Shown: one piece after another, positions 1 through 9,721 of the stretch
How the letters are laid out: every line of letters starts with the position of its first letter
Position numbering within the stretch: position 1 is the stretch's first letter
NCBI GenBank assembly: GCA_903887775.1
Contig: CAISRB010000012.1
Span: 124,001-188,000 of the forward strand
DNA: 64,000 nucleotides
Source of the DNA: an uncultured Bacteroidales bacterium
GTDB lineage: Bacteria > Bacteroidota > Bacteroidia > Bacteroidales > FEN-979
Reading direction: 5' to 3'
Notes under the pieces: model-generated
Seen by the model: the letters and a program-made list of their open reading frames with translations, nothing else
Told to the model about the DNA's origin: nothing
Database searches by the model: none
Position numbers and translations under genes: made by a program

Positions 1-75
1 GCAGGGCACAAAGGTTTACTAAGCCTTATGGATATTGACACAAAGGAAACCTGGCAAAGCAGCTGCGTGTTTTAA

Positions 76-3000
76 TTAAATCCCCGGGGTTTTCTGCCTG
101 ATCAGGGTTTCAATTTTTGCGCTCAGCTTTGGTTGTTTGTTCTGATCTGCTGCAGCTTTGAGTCTTTCAAGCACTTCCATCGAGGTCTGAACATCCTCGT
201 TGAAAACCGTCTTGTTTTCGCCTGAAAAGGATGCATAGTAATCGAGGTTCTGCCCCATGACTTCTGCAAGCCTGTTGCTGAGTTTTACTGCGGATGAGGT
301 ATCCCCAACCTTATAATACATATCAATAAAAGGCAGGCTGTACATATCCGGGACGAATTTGGGATCCGAGAATTTTTCAAGGTACTGGTCGACCAGCGCC
401 TTGCATTCCTTTTTCATGCCCTTGTCAAGCAGCATCTGGCCAACAAACAGGGCGTCCATTTTGGGCCTCATCGCATTACTGTAGCTTTCAGGATCGACAT
501 ATACCCGGGGATCATCGAGATTGCCCCATTTGCATTTGTTCATCGCGATATTATATGAACCAACGGCATCAATACTTCCATACGAGGGAATGAAATTACC
601 TGAATCCGGCTTTACCGGCATAAACTTGTACACCCAGCCTTCCATGTAACAGTATTGCTCAATGTCAAGAAAGTTACGCACGGAATTCGGGGCGGCAAAA
701 TATACCGGCCTTTTCCAGTCATTGCTGGCGATCAGGTCCAGAGTCATGATATCATTTTTGTACAGCAGGTTCGATTTGATATTAAAGGTGATCGAGTCCA
801 CGATCTTATTTTTGAAATATTCAGGGACTAATCCATAATTAAGACAGTTCTCTTTATTCACTGTGATTTTAATCTTCTTTGCAGGGAAGAATTTAATCTT
901 TTCCCCATTCTGAAGGGTCACAAAGGTCTGGGGATCTTTGCTTTTGATGAAATCGACCAGGTCCTTAAGCTCAACATATCCCTTAAGCCCAACGTCATAA
1001 TAAGTGATGATGTCATTGGTCCCGGGCTGGTATTGCTCCACCGGAATGCTTAAAGGCACGGGGTCAGAATCGTACATCTTTTTATACAATTGCTCAATAT
1101 ACCATGCGCCTGAAGCAAGCTCCCTGTTTACAATGCGAACATCTGTTCTCACGCCTTCGACTTCCTGATCATACCAAAGCGGAAAGGTGTCGTTGTCGCC
1201 GTTAGTTATCAGCACTGCATTTTTATCACATGAGTTCAGGTAGTTTGCGGCAAAATCACGGGTTGCATATTTACCTGTGCGATCATGGCTTTTCCAGTTT
1301 TGCTGGGCTACAATCACAGGTATCAGCAGTGTGGTGAACACGGTAACCAGGATCACGGGAACAAGGCCTTTGAGTTTTGTTTTTCTTTGAAGAAAATCAA
1401 CTAAAGCAATCACTCCGAGACCGATCCAGATTGAAAATGCCATGAACGAACCTGCGTAGGAATAATCCCTTTCCCTGGGCTCAAAAGGTTTCTGATTGAG
1501 AAACAGGGTAATCGCAAGGCCGGTCATGAAGAACAGCAGGATAACCACCAAGTTGTTGCGGTAATCCTTTTTCAGCTGGAAGAAGAACCCGATAAGACCG
1601 AGAAGCAAAGGAAGCATAAAGTACTTATGTGAAGCCCTTGCCTTGACGCTGTCGGGGAGGTTGGTGAGTGAATTCCCCACATGATATTTGTCTATAAACG
1701 GGATGCCGGTGATCCAGTTTCCATTTTTTATGCTCCCAAAGCTCTGGATATCATCCTGCCTTCCGGAGAAATTCCACAGGAAATAGCGTAAATACATCCA
1801 GTTAAGCTGGTATGAAAACATGAATTTCAGGTTTTCTCCGAAAGTCGGTTTGCTGATAGTCTGGGTTTTGCCGTCTTCACCAGTGATTTCCAACGGTATG
1901 CCGGGGCCTCCCCAACTCTTGAAAAAGTCGGAGCTTCCGGGCCTGTCCTGGTTGGTACACCACATGCGGGGGAAAATAGTGGTGAACCTGGGGTCAAAAA
2001 CGGGGATGGTCGCTTTGCGCGAATCGATCACTTCATATTTTCCGGTGACTGTATTCTTTTTATATATCGGGCTGGCGTCTTTGTAATCGATGACGGGAGC
2101 TGTATAATACTGCCCGTAAAGAAAGGGCCAGGTTCCATATTGTTCCCGGTTAAGGAAAGAGACCAGGGTGATGGCATCTTTCGGTTTGTTTTCATTGATG
2201 GGGGTGTCTGCATTGGAACGTATGACCAGGGAAATAAAAGAGGAGTAGCCGATAAGTAAAAAAGAGAGAGAGAGGATAATGGTATTCAGCACGGTTTTTC
2301 CTTTAACTCTTGTATACCATAAACCCCAGATCAGAAGGCCGAAAAACAGCAGGAAATAGACGATTGTTCCCGAATTGAAAGGCAGGCCAAAACCGTTCAC
2401 AAAGGCAAGTTCAAACAAGCTTGCAAGTTTCGGGATCCATGGGATAATAAAATACATCATAGCGGCAACCAGAACAAACGAGATACCCAGGGTGATGGCG
2501 ATACCCGATTTGGTCGGAGTGTATTTCCTGAAATAATACACCAGTGAAAGTGCAGGTATCGTAAGCAGGTTCAGAAGGTGAACGCCTATCGAAAGGCCGA
2601 TCATAAAAGCCACGAAGATCAGCCAGCGGTAATTGTGTTTTTCATCAGCGACCTCATCCCATTTAAATATGGCCCAAATCACTATCGAAGTGCAGAAATA
2701 CGACATCGCAAATACATTTGCTTCGACTGCAGAGAACCAGAATGAATCGGTGAAGGTGAATGTTGTCGCCCCGATAAACCCGGCCGCAAGTATCGTCCAC
2801 ATTTTCTCCCTGGTCATCTCCTCCCCTTTTGGAGCGAGGAGCTTTTTCGCGATCATCGTGATGGTCCAGAAAAGAAACAGGATAGCGAACGCGCTGCTGA
2901 TCACAGAAACCATGTTGATCATGACGGCAACTTTGCCGGTATCTCCAAAAGCAAACAGTGAAAGGAAACGGGCCGTCAGCTGAAACATAGGCGCCCCGGG

Positions 3001-3153
3001 AGGGTGCCCGATCTGAAGTTTGTAGGAAGTAGCAATATGTTCGCCCGGATCCCACCAGCTTACTGTGGGCTCAACAGTTTTAAAGTAAACAATAGCGGCA
3101 ATGGCAAATACCACCCAGCCGGCAATTGTATTAAGCTTTCGGTACTGGTTCAT
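76..3153 (-). CDS. GT117-family (DUF2723/TMEM260-like) membrane glycosyltransferase
   Basis: A 1025-residue protein with about ten hydrophobic membrane segments in its first 600 residues (the first near residues 9-27) and a soluble C-terminal third. The DUF2723 region carries the acidic loop WWDPGEH (33-39) followed by GHPPGAP (49-55), in the position where this family and other GT-C transferases keep catalytic acidic residues. Family knowledge: DUF2723 proteins are grouped with eukaryotic TMEM260 O-mannosyltransferase as glycosyltransferase family 117. I infer transfer of a lipid-linked sugar to exported protein or envelope glycan; donor and acceptor cannot be read from sequence. It is a single gene, divergent from the barrel gene at 3290. 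Start ATG at 3153 puts the first membrane segment close to the N-terminus, as expected. Confidence 0.85.
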   Translation of the reverse strand: MNQYRKLNTIAGWVVFAIAAIVYFKTVEPTVSWWDPGEHIATSYKLQIGHPPGAPMFQLTARFLSLFAFGDTGKVAVMINMVSVISSAFAILFLFWTITMIAKKLLAPKGEEMTREKMWTILAAGFIGATTFTFTDSFWFSAVEANVFAMSYFCTSIVIWAIFKWDEVADEKHNYRWLIFVAFMIGLSIGVHLLNLLTIPALSLVYYFRKYTPTKSGIAITLGISFVLVAAMMYFIIPWIPKLASLFELAFVNGFGLPFNSGTIVYFLLFFGLLIWGLWYTRVKGKTVLNTIILSLSFLLIGYSSFISLVIRSNADTPINENKPKDAITLVSFLNREQYGTWPFLYGQYYTAPVIDYKDASPIYKKNTVTGKYEVIDSRKATIPVFDPRFTTIFPRMWCTNQDRPGSSDFFKSWGGPGIPLEITGEDGKTQTISKPTFGENLKFMFSYQLNWMYLRYFLWNFSGRQDDIQSFGSIKNGNWITGIPFIDKYHVGNSLTNLPDSVKARASHKYFMLPLLLGLIGFFFQLKKDYRNNLVVILLFFMTGLAITLFLNQKPFEPRERDYSYAGSFMAFSIWIGLGVIALVDFLQRKTKLKGLVPVILVTVFTTLLIPVIVAQQNWKSHDRTGKYATRDFAANYLNSCDKNAVLITNGDNDTFPLWYDQEVEGVRTDVRIVNRELASGAWYIEQLYKKMYDSDPVPLSIPVEQYQPGTNDIITYYDVGLKGYVELKDLVDFIKSKDPQTFVTLQNGEKIKFFPAKKIKITVNKENCLNYGLVPEYFKNKIVDSITFNIKSNLLYKNDIMTLDLIASNDWKRPVYFAAPNSVRNFLDIEQYCYMEGWVYKFMPVKPDSGNFIPSYGSIDAVGSYNIAMNKCKWGNLDDPRVYVDPESYSNAMRPKMDALFVGQMLLDKGMKKECKALVDQYLEKFSDPKFVPDMYSLPFIDMYYKVGDTSSAVKLSNRLAEVMGQNLDYYASFSGENKTVFNEDVQTSMEVLERLKAAADQNKQPKLSAKIETLIRQKTPGI

Positions 3154-3266
3154 AGAATTCTGAAGGTCTTTAATGAATTTTCTTTATGAACGGCAAAAGT
3201 ACAAAAAGACTGCTGATAACCAGATATTAAAACGCAATATTAATAAGGACTTTATACCAAATAAGC

Positions 3267-3274
3267 TATTTTTG
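3267..3274 (+). promoter_or_regulatory. Bacteroidota -7 box for the barrel gene at 3290
   Basis: TATTTTTG matches the Bacteroidota -7 consensus TAnnTTTG and lies 15 bases before the ATG at 3290. No clear -33 TTG is seen at the usual spacing. The short leader supports 3290 over any upstream start. Confidence 0.5.
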
Positions 3275-3289
3275 CCTGCCATTGAAACT

Positions 3290-4693
3290 ATGTACCTGAT
3301 AAAGTCATATAAAAATCTTTGCCTCCGGATATTTATTAAAGTTATTATTATACTGTGGATGGCATTTCCCGGTGAACCGGCCAAAGCCCAGTTCATTCTT
3401 TCAGGCGATATCGACGGAAGGCTTAGTTTTCTTAACATGCACAGAACAGTACCTGATTCACTGAACAGCGAAACCTGGAATATCGCAAGTTTCGGAGAGC
3501 TTGACCTGAAATACCTTCACAGAAAATGGAACCTTTACGGTTCTTTATTTGTAACCTACAATAAAGGGTCAACCCTTTCCACCCTTGAAGTTCCGGGTTC
3601 AGTAAACGCCGGTTTTTACGAAGCCTGGTTCAGGTATTATTTTACAAAGTTTTTCTCTATCCAGGCAGGGAGGATAGAAATCGAATATGACGATCAGCGC
3701 TTTTTCCAGGCCAGGGACTTTAACGGCCTGGTCACCAGCCATAATGCCATCATAGCTCATTATCTCGATCCCGACACCAGTGCAATGGCCGACATTGGGT
3801 TTGCTGCAAATAAATTCGACGCCGGTAATGGAATTTTCAGCACAAACCGAACCGTTAACAGTTACCGGTACATGTCGTATATATATTTGTACAAACGCCT
3901 GTTCGACAAACAGCTTTTTCTAACATTCACGAATATTTTCAATGCCGATGACAACGGCTTTGACAAAACCCTGCTCTATGGACGCAACACTTTGGGCGGG
4001 AGCGCCTGGCTGTCGCTTGATGATTTGGACGTCAACCTGGCAGGGTTCTATCAGTTCGGGCATGTGAATGACGGCCGTTTGCTGAGTGCGTGGTATGGCG
4101 CTGTTTATGTAAGTTACCGAGCAGCATCCTGGCTTAACCTGATGCCTGCCTTTGAGCATATGAGCGGTGATAATTATGCCGATTCGGCAGAAAATAAATG
4201 GATGGTGCATGGGTTCAGCATGCTTTATGGGAACATGACCAGATCATTTGGCAATGGAGGTGTTCTTGCCAATGCCTACCGCCTGAACCTTAACCCCGGC
4301 CTTAATAACCTTTATTTTGTTGCAACCGTCGATATCACTCATAATTTCTGCATTGAAGCCGCGTATCACTGGTTCTGCCTGACCCATCCTTATATACGCA
4401 CCTATGATCCCGACAGTAGTAAAATTATAATCAAAAAAGTACCTGAGAGTTTTTTGCACCAGGCAGAGATTACTTTTACGTATTCTCCTGTTCATAACAT
4501 TGAACTGACCCTCGATTACCAGTTGCTGTTCCCCGGTGCAGGTATGAAGAATTTCAACGGCTGGAAATTCTCTGCCGGGACTCCTATCACTGCCGCTTAC
4601 ATCGAAGTGGAGTGGACCCCGGATTTTTATCCGCGTAAAAAGAAAAATCGCGAAGCGCAACCCTGGAGTCCGGGTCATGAACCGCCCCGGTGA
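3290..4693 (+). CDS. Outer-membrane beta-barrel protein, alginate-export/porin-like
   Basis: 467 residues from the ATG at 3290; an open frame extends upstream to 3173 but the signal peptide starts here (basic start, hydrophobic stretch, likely cut after AKA before QFILSG). The mature part alternates polar and aromatic residues in strand-like segments such as FYEAWFRYYF and IQAGRIEIEYDDQRF, typical of a transmembrane barrel. The pattern 'AWFRY...QAGRIE...D.Q...' resembles alginate-export family (AlgE-like) porins. Inferred role: outer-membrane channel of unknown substrate. It is followed after 100 bases by a TPR gene with its own promoter. It could also be a generic porin, so the substrate name should not be taken literally. 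Confidence 0.6.
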   Translation: MYLIKSYKNLCLRIFIKVIIILWMAFPGEPAKAQFILSGDIDGRLSFLNMHRTVPDSLNSETWNIASFGELDLKYLHRKWNLYGSLFVTYNKGSTLSTLEVPGSVNAGFYEAWFRYYFTKFFSIQAGRIEIEYDDQRFFQARDFNGLVTSHNAIIAHYLDPDTSAMADIGFAANKFDAGNGIFSTNRTVNSYRYMSYIYLYKRLFDKQLFLTFTNIFNADDNGFDKTLLYGRNTLGGSAWLSLDDLDVNLAGFYQFGHVNDGRLLSAWYGAVYVSYRAASWLNLMPAFEHMSGDNYADSAENKWMVHGFSMLYGNMTRSFGNGGVLANAYRLNLNPGLNNLYFVATVDITHNFCIEAAYHWFCLTHPYIRTYDPDSSKIIIKKVPESFLHQAEITFTYSPVHNIELTLDYQLLFPGAGMKNFNGWKFSAGTPITAAYIEVEWTPDFYPRKKKNREAQPWSPGHEPPR

Positions 4694-4779
4694 AAACATC
4701 AGACCAATCCTCCGAAATATTGTTAATAATCCATTGATATCTTCGCATATACAGCAGTAAAACCCTGATTAAAAGAATA

Positions 4780-4787
4780 TATATTTG
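4780..4787 (+). promoter_or_regulatory. Bacteroidota -7 box close to the TPR gene start
   Basis: TATATTTG fits TAnnTTTG. It ends only six bases before the ATG at 4794, so the transcript would begin at or almost at the start codon (leaderless), or another promoter is used. Confidence 0.45.
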
Positions 4788-4793
4788 CCCTCT

Positions 4794-5900
4794 ATGAGAA
4801 CTTGTCTTTCTGTTGCCGCAGTAATGATTATCATTGCGATGCCCTTGTATTGCGGCGCCCAGAAAAATGCTCCTGCCGGGTCAACCCACAATACCAGCAT
4901 CGATTCTAAGGACAAGCAGGGAAAAGATCAGATACCTCCATTGAGGGAGCTGTGCATTTTAAATTATAAAACTGATTTTTCAACACTGGCGGACAAATAC
5001 AAGGAAGACCTTTTCCCGAGGAGCAATACGAAAAGCGCCATTTATTTCTACCGTGGCATCAGCCTTCTGAAACAGGGAAAGTATGATGAATCCATCAAGG
5101 ATTTAAAGACAGCCAGGCAGGATACCAACATCAATCGTAATATCTGCAATTTTTATCTCGCTCTTTCGTATATGCAGCTATACATGAAAGACAGCGTGCT
5201 GAGCATCTGCAGTGCTACGCTGAATGTTCCCTCACAGAATCTGATGAAACCGGATTATTGGAATAATGTTGAATTTACGAAGGAAAGGGTCTTTATTTCA
5301 TATATACTCGGAACCAGCCAGGTTCTGAACAAACCTACCGACACTCTTCTGATCGACGCTCTTTACAGTTATTGTACACGCGAAGATAAATTCCTTGAAG
5401 CCTATTACAATTACGGGACCTACAGCTATAACCTGGGGCGGTATAAAAAATCCATCAACATGTTGGTGAAAGTGCATGATCTCAAGCCCCCCGAAGACAC
5501 TCTGATCCTGCTCGATCTTGGTTACCTTTACCGCCTCACCGGCGATAATGTGCAAGCCATGAAATCTTACAACCTCCTCCTCGGCGAGCGGGGTACTTAC
5601 ATGGGTTATAACAACCGGGGATGCCTGTACGCCTATATGGAGAAATACGGGAAAGCATTATCGGATCTGTCGACTGCAATCCGTAAAAACAAGCAGGGTG
5701 TTGATGCTTTATGTAACCGCGGGCTTGTTAACCTTAAAATGCTGGATTATAAACGTGCAGTGTCGGATTTTACACTGGTTGTTCAGCTTAAACCTGATCT
5801 TTCGGATGGTTATTATTACCGTGGATTCGCTCTGAAAGCCACGGGAGACTATGCAAATTCAGTTAACGACTTCACCAGGGCGCTTCAACTGAAAAAGTAA
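4794..5900 (+). CDS. Exported tetratricopeptide (TPR) repeat protein
   Basis: 368 residues. An N-terminal signal peptide (hydrophobic core VAAVMIIIAMPLYCGA, probably cut before QKN) is followed by helical TPR units. The clearest are near the C-terminus: GYNNRGCLYAYMEKYGKALS, ALCNRGLVNLKMLDYKRAVS and GYYYRGFALKATGDYANSVN, each with the TPR spacing of small and aromatic residues. An earlier unit is YFYRGISLLKQGKYDESI. TPRs are protein-binding scaffolds. Only ten bases separate it from the SPOR-domain gene at 5911, so the two are probably co-transcribed and act together in the periplasm or at the outer membrane. Start ATG 4794 is preferred over an upstream in-frame TTG at 4785. Confidence 0.8.
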   Translation: MRTCLSVAAVMIIIAMPLYCGAQKNAPAGSTHNTSIDSKDKQGKDQIPPLRELCILNYKTDFSTLADKYKEDLFPRSNTKSAIYFYRGISLLKQGKYDESIKDLKTARQDTNINRNICNFYLALSYMQLYMKDSVLSICSATLNVPSQNLMKPDYWNNVEFTKERVFISYILGTSQVLNKPTDTLLIDALYSYCTREDKFLEAYYNYGTYSYNLGRYKKSINMLVKVHDLKPPEDTLILLDLGYLYRLTGDNVQAMKSYNLLLGERGTYMGYNNRGCLYAYMEKYGKALSDLSTAIRKNKQGVDALCNRGLVNLKMLDYKRAVSDFTLVVQLKPDLSDGYYYRGFALKATGDYANSVNDFTRALQLKK

Positions 5901-5910
5901 CAATCGACGT

Positions 5911-7191
5911 ATGTACAGATTAAGCCGGTTTTTAATTTTTCTATTGTTACTGTCCTTTGTTTCCGGGCTTCATTCTCAGACCAACGGAATTCTTGGCCGA
6001 AAGTTTTTCAACAACTGGTCGGTGAGCCTCAGCGGGGGGCCGAATGTTTTTTTTGGCGATCTGAAAATGAACCCGATATTGCCTTCTACAACTCCGCCAA
6101 CCGACGAGCTCCGCTTCGCCGGGACCTTTTCTCTCAACCGCCAGCTTAGCCATGTATTCATGCTTCGCCTGCAGGTTTTATACGGAGAAATTGCCGGGGG
6201 AAAGATAAATGCATCTGACGGCAGCCCTGTCAACCGGTTTTTTGAAGGGAATATCCTGGAATATAACCTGAATACCACGATCAACCTGAGCAACCTGTTC
6301 GGAAAATACAACCCGAAAAGGTTTTTCTTCGTTTACATGACTCTCGGTGCCGGGATCTCAAGCTGGAACACGAAAGTCAGGGATATTAATACGCAACAAC
6401 CGATTTACGGCAAGGACAGCTCGATGAACTGGACCTATGCCCTTGTTGTACCCGCGGGGCTCGGATGTTATTTCAGCATCAGGGATAAAGTGAATCTGGG
6501 CCTGGAATGGACCCTCAGGGGCGTCAATTCGAACCAGATCGATCATTCCACTCAAAGTAATCCCTATGAGGCTTACAGTTTGCTTGCACTAACCCTCACT
6601 TATAACTTCAATAAACCATCATCAGGCAGTAAATTAAGCGCAGCTTCCCCCCAGAAGCAGATTGGCCCCCCTCCTCCACAGCCGGTCCTTGCAGCAGAGA
6701 TAGCAGCTGAAAAGCAAAATGAGCAGATTCTGAAAAATCAGGCCTCCTATCCCCAGCTGGGTAGTCCGGTGCCGGCGAAAGACTCACTGCAGCCTAAACA
6801 GGCAGAACCGGAAACAGATACCATCCAGAAGGAGGAAATTAAAAAAGATACTAATACTGCGGTAGCTCCTGAAACAGGCATCTCTTACAGGGTACAGGTC
6901 TTTGCTATCAAAGAAAACACTTTCAGCGCCGAACAGGTGGAGCAGAAATTCAAACTCAGCCAACCCGTTACAAAAGAATTCTCCGCAGGCTGGTACCGCT
7001 ACACCATCGGTTCGTTCGCGACTTTCTCCGAAGCTAAAAAGCTGATGACCGGATTGCAATCGAAAAAACAGGTTCACGACGCTTTCATTGTAAAATACAT
7101 CGACGGCAACAGGGCTGCCCCGTCTTCATCAAAGACTGTCAAAAATTCTAAAGGAAAGAAAGGTAATCCCAAACCCGCAACTAAAGAATAA
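5911..7191 (+). CDS. SPOR-domain outer-membrane barrel protein
   Basis: 426 residues. Signal peptide at 1-23 (FLIFLLLLSFVSGLHSQ), then a roughly 200-residue barrel-like region (strand segments around 30-220 ending TLTYNFN), a proline/glutamine/lysine-rich linker (about 225-320), and a C-terminal SPOR domain (about 325-400: ISYRVQVFAI, WYRYTIGSFATFSEAKKL). SPOR domains bind denuded peptidoglycan glycan strands, so the protein probably tethers the outer membrane to the cell wall, possibly at division sites. The linker would span the periplasm. It lies ten bases after the TPR gene and 60 bases before a T9SS surface protein. Confidence 0.8.
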   Translation: MYRLSRFLIFLLLLSFVSGLHSQTNGILGRKFFNNWSVSLSGGPNVFFGDLKMNPILPSTTPPTDELRFAGTFSLNRQLSHVFMLRLQVLYGEIAGGKINASDGSPVNRFFEGNILEYNLNTTINLSNLFGKYNPKRFFFVYMTLGAGISSWNTKVRDINTQQPIYGKDSSMNWTYALVVPAGLGCYFSIRDKVNLGLEWTLRGVNSNQIDHSTQSNPYEAYSLLALTLTYNFNKPSSGSKLSAASPQKQIGPPPPQPVLAAEIAAEKQNEQILKNQASYPQLGSPVPAKDSLQPKQAEPETDTIQKEEIKKDTNTAVAPETGISYRVQVFAIKENTFSAEQVEQKFKLSQPVTKEFSAGWYRYTIGSFATFSEAKKLMTGLQSKKQVHDAFIVKYIDGNRAAPSSSKTVKNSKGKKGNPKPATKE

Positions 7192-7251
7192 GATTTTTTT
7201 CTTTAATCCTATCACTTTTCTGTCCTTCCCGGATTAAGCATAAAAAAGCTT

Positions 7252-9711
7252 ATGAAGGGGAAAAAAATTTCAGGGCTGATTGCCTGCTGGCTTCTGTCCT
7301 GGGCTTCAATTAACTGTGAGGCCACAGACATCATTACTGCACAATCCGGTCCATGGACCAGCGCCAGTACATGGGTGGGCGGAGTTGTCCCTGCCCAGGG
7401 CGACCAGGTGACTATTAAACAGGGTCATACCGTAACCATCCCAAGCAGCGGTACGAAATCCTGTACAAACCTCATGGTCGAAAACGGCGGGAAACTCTAT
7501 GCCAATACCGGTGGGAGCCAGAGATATGTCGATATCTACGGGAACATAACCTGCAATGGGGTCATAGGGAACGGTTCAGTATACGACGGTATCTCGTTTA
7601 ATATTGAAGGTGCTTCCAGCCTGATCAGCGGCAGCGGTACGTTTGACGCTTCAAGGATACGGAAAAATACCGGGGTGAATCCGGCCACCACGCTGACCAT
7701 CGGTATGAACCTGAATCTTGGGTATGGAGGAACGGCCATCTTCAACAACAAAACAGCTTCCAATTTCCATATTATCATCAGTCAGGGATGTGCCCTGAAC
7801 TGCCCGGGCAACGCCGGGACTCCCGGGAATGTATGCATCGACGGATCGAACGCTTCCAATGGTTCAAGCTACGGAGGATCAATCACTGTAAACGGTACGC
7901 TGACAGTAAGCGGGGTACTTTACCTCACTACCGACAATAATTCCGCAACTTACACTGTGTCGTTCACTGTCAATACAGGCGGAACGGTGAATGCAGGTTC
8001 GGTAATTTGCATCAACAGCGGTTCTGCAGGTCATTCTGTCACCATCAATGACGGGGGCAGCCTGAATTTTACCTCAGGCGACTGGGGAACCATCGGTTTT
8101 TTGAACAATTCCTATAATTTCGCTGCGTTGTCAACCGTCGAATATTCGGGAGCAGGGGCTCAAAACATAGGGAACCCTGCTTCTTACGGGCGTCTGGTCA
8201 TCAGCGGATCAGGAGAAAAAACAGCGAGTCCGGGTGACCTTACCATTAACGGTGACCTGCATATTTTGAACGGGTGTTCATTCATCGTTCCCCAATCACG
8301 GGCTGTTACCTTGCAGGGCAATCTTACCCTGAATTCGGCCGTTGGCCTTGTACTGAAGGCCGGCAATGAAAGCGCTGCACCTGGTTCGTTCATTTTCGAT
8401 GGCTCACTGAGCGGCACGGGCTCAGTGAAGATAGAGAAGTTCATTTCAAAATACATGACCGCATATGATGCCAATTATCATTATATATCATCTCCGGTTT
8501 TAGCTCAGAATATACAGTCTGAGTTCGTTGCCGATCCTCCTGAAAGCAGTACGGATTTTTACCGTTGGGATGAAACACTCGCCCAATGGGTAAATTCAAA
8601 AACCGAAGCAGGTTTATGGAATACGGTTTTTCAGTTGGGTGATAACCGGACTTTTATGCCAGGCTGCGGCTATCTGGCAGCCTATAATTCGGATGTGACC
8701 AGGAATTTTATCGGAACCATAAGCAATTCAGACCTGTATTTAGCTGTGAGCTTCACTCCCGGTAACCATGAAGGTTTTAACCTGGTCGGCAATCCCTATA
8801 CTTCAGCCCTTACAGCAGATATTCAAAACTGGACCAAAACCAATATTCAGAATGCGATTTGGGTATGGGATCCGGCTTCAGGAAATTTCAAAACCTGGAA
8901 CGGACTCACCGGGACCCTTGCCGCCGGCATTATACCGGCGATGCAGGGGTTTTTCGTTAAAGCTTCAGGCCCCCTGCCTGCCCTGGTGGTCCCTGCCTCT
9001 TCAAGGATCCACAGCGGTGAGGCGGCTTATAAAGCACAAACCCCGATGGAGTTAAAGATCTCTCTCTCGGGAGGCACATATTGTGATGAAGGCGTTTTAA
9101 AAATCCCCGGGCCCATCAAGGAAATCCCTGACTCGATGTTCAATGTTCCCAAACTCACGGGCTTTCGTGATGCACCCCAGCTTTATTTCCTGAAGGATTC
9201 CACTATGTTTTCTATTTTACAGGCAGACACAGCGTCGGAAAACTGGGTCATTCCCATTGGCATACAAAAAGGGATCGCCGATACGCTGAGCTTTGAATTC
9301 AGGGGTGTAAAATCAATGTCGGGCAATGAAGACTTGTTCATCGAAGACCGTCTCGAAGGCAACAGCATAAACCTGAAGGAAGATACAGTCTATGATTTTG
9401 TAAGCCATCGGCCCCTGGAGAATGAACGGTTTTTCCTGCATTACAGGAATACTACCGGTACTCATATCCCGTCAATTCTGAATACTGTGAGGATGTTTTC
9501 CGAAAAGGGAGACCTGAGGCTTGAGGGTTTTGATGATTTCACGGGTTGCGGGAAGCTGGTAATTTATGATATGGCCGGAAGAATGGTGATCGAGCAGCTC
9601 ATCGCTTCATCCATTACAAGGATCAGCCTCAACCTCCCTCCTGCTTATTACATCGTTCGCCTTAAGGTGGGCAAATCTTCGCTTTCAAAGAAACTTTTAT
9701 TCATTCAATAA
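7252..9711 (+). CDS. T9SS-secreted surface protein with G8-like/beta-helical N-terminus
   Basis: 819 residues. Signal peptide (residues 1-24), then a GPWTSASTWVGGVVPAQGD segment like the start of G8-type domains, followed by Gly/Ser/Thr/Asn-rich short repeats (LTINGDL, ITVNGTLTVSG) suggesting a right-handed beta-helix. The last 70 residues form a T9SS type A sorting domain: KLVIYDMAGRMV, then PPAYYIVRLKVGKSSLSKKLLFIQ in sequence style, ending in Lys-Lys-Leu-Leu-Phe. Family knowledge: this domain directs export through the type IX system and attachment to the cell surface. Ligand or enzyme activity is not recognisable; adhesin or carbohydrate-binding roles are possible. Confidence 0.8.
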   Translation: MKGKKISGLIACWLLSWASINCEATDIITAQSGPWTSASTWVGGVVPAQGDQVTIKQGHTVTIPSSGTKSCTNLMVENGGKLYANTGGSQRYVDIYGNITCNGVIGNGSVYDGISFNIEGASSLISGSGTFDASRIRKNTGVNPATTLTIGMNLNLGYGGTAIFNNKTASNFHIIISQGCALNCPGNAGTPGNVCIDGSNASNGSSYGGSITVNGTLTVSGVLYLTTDNNSATYTVSFTVNTGGTVNAGSVICINSGSAGHSVTINDGGSLNFTSGDWGTIGFLNNSYNFAALSTVEYSGAGAQNIGNPASYGRLVISGSGEKTASPGDLTINGDLHILNGCSFIVPQSRAVTLQGNLTLNSAVGLVLKAGNESAAPGSFIFDGSLSGTGSVKIEKFISKYMTAYDANYHYISSPVLAQNIQSEFVADPPESSTDFYRWDETLAQWVNSKTEAGLWNTVFQLGDNRTFMPGCGYLAAYNSDVTRNFIGTISNSDLYLAVSFTPGNHEGFNLVGNPYTSALTADIQNWTKTNIQNAIWVWDPASGNFKTWNGLTGTLAAGIIPAMQGFFVKASGPLPALVVPASSRIHSGEAAYKAQTPMELKISLSGGTYCDEGVLKIPGPIKEIPDSMFNVPKLTGFRDAPQLYFLKDSTMFSILQADTASENWVIPIGIQKGIADTLSFEFRGVKSMSGNEDLFIEDRLEGNSINLKEDTVYDFVSHRPLENERFFLHYRNTTGTHIPSILNTVRMFSEKGDLRLEGFDDFTGCGKLVIYDMAGRMVIEQLIASSITRISLNLPPAYYIVRLKVGKSSLSKKLLFIQ

Positions 9712-9721
9712 TCCAGGCGTT

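Noticed and set aside
2633-3055. Overlapping frames of 116 and 130 codons within the GT117 gene
   Set aside because: Shadows in other frames of a long gene with recognisable domains; no start context.
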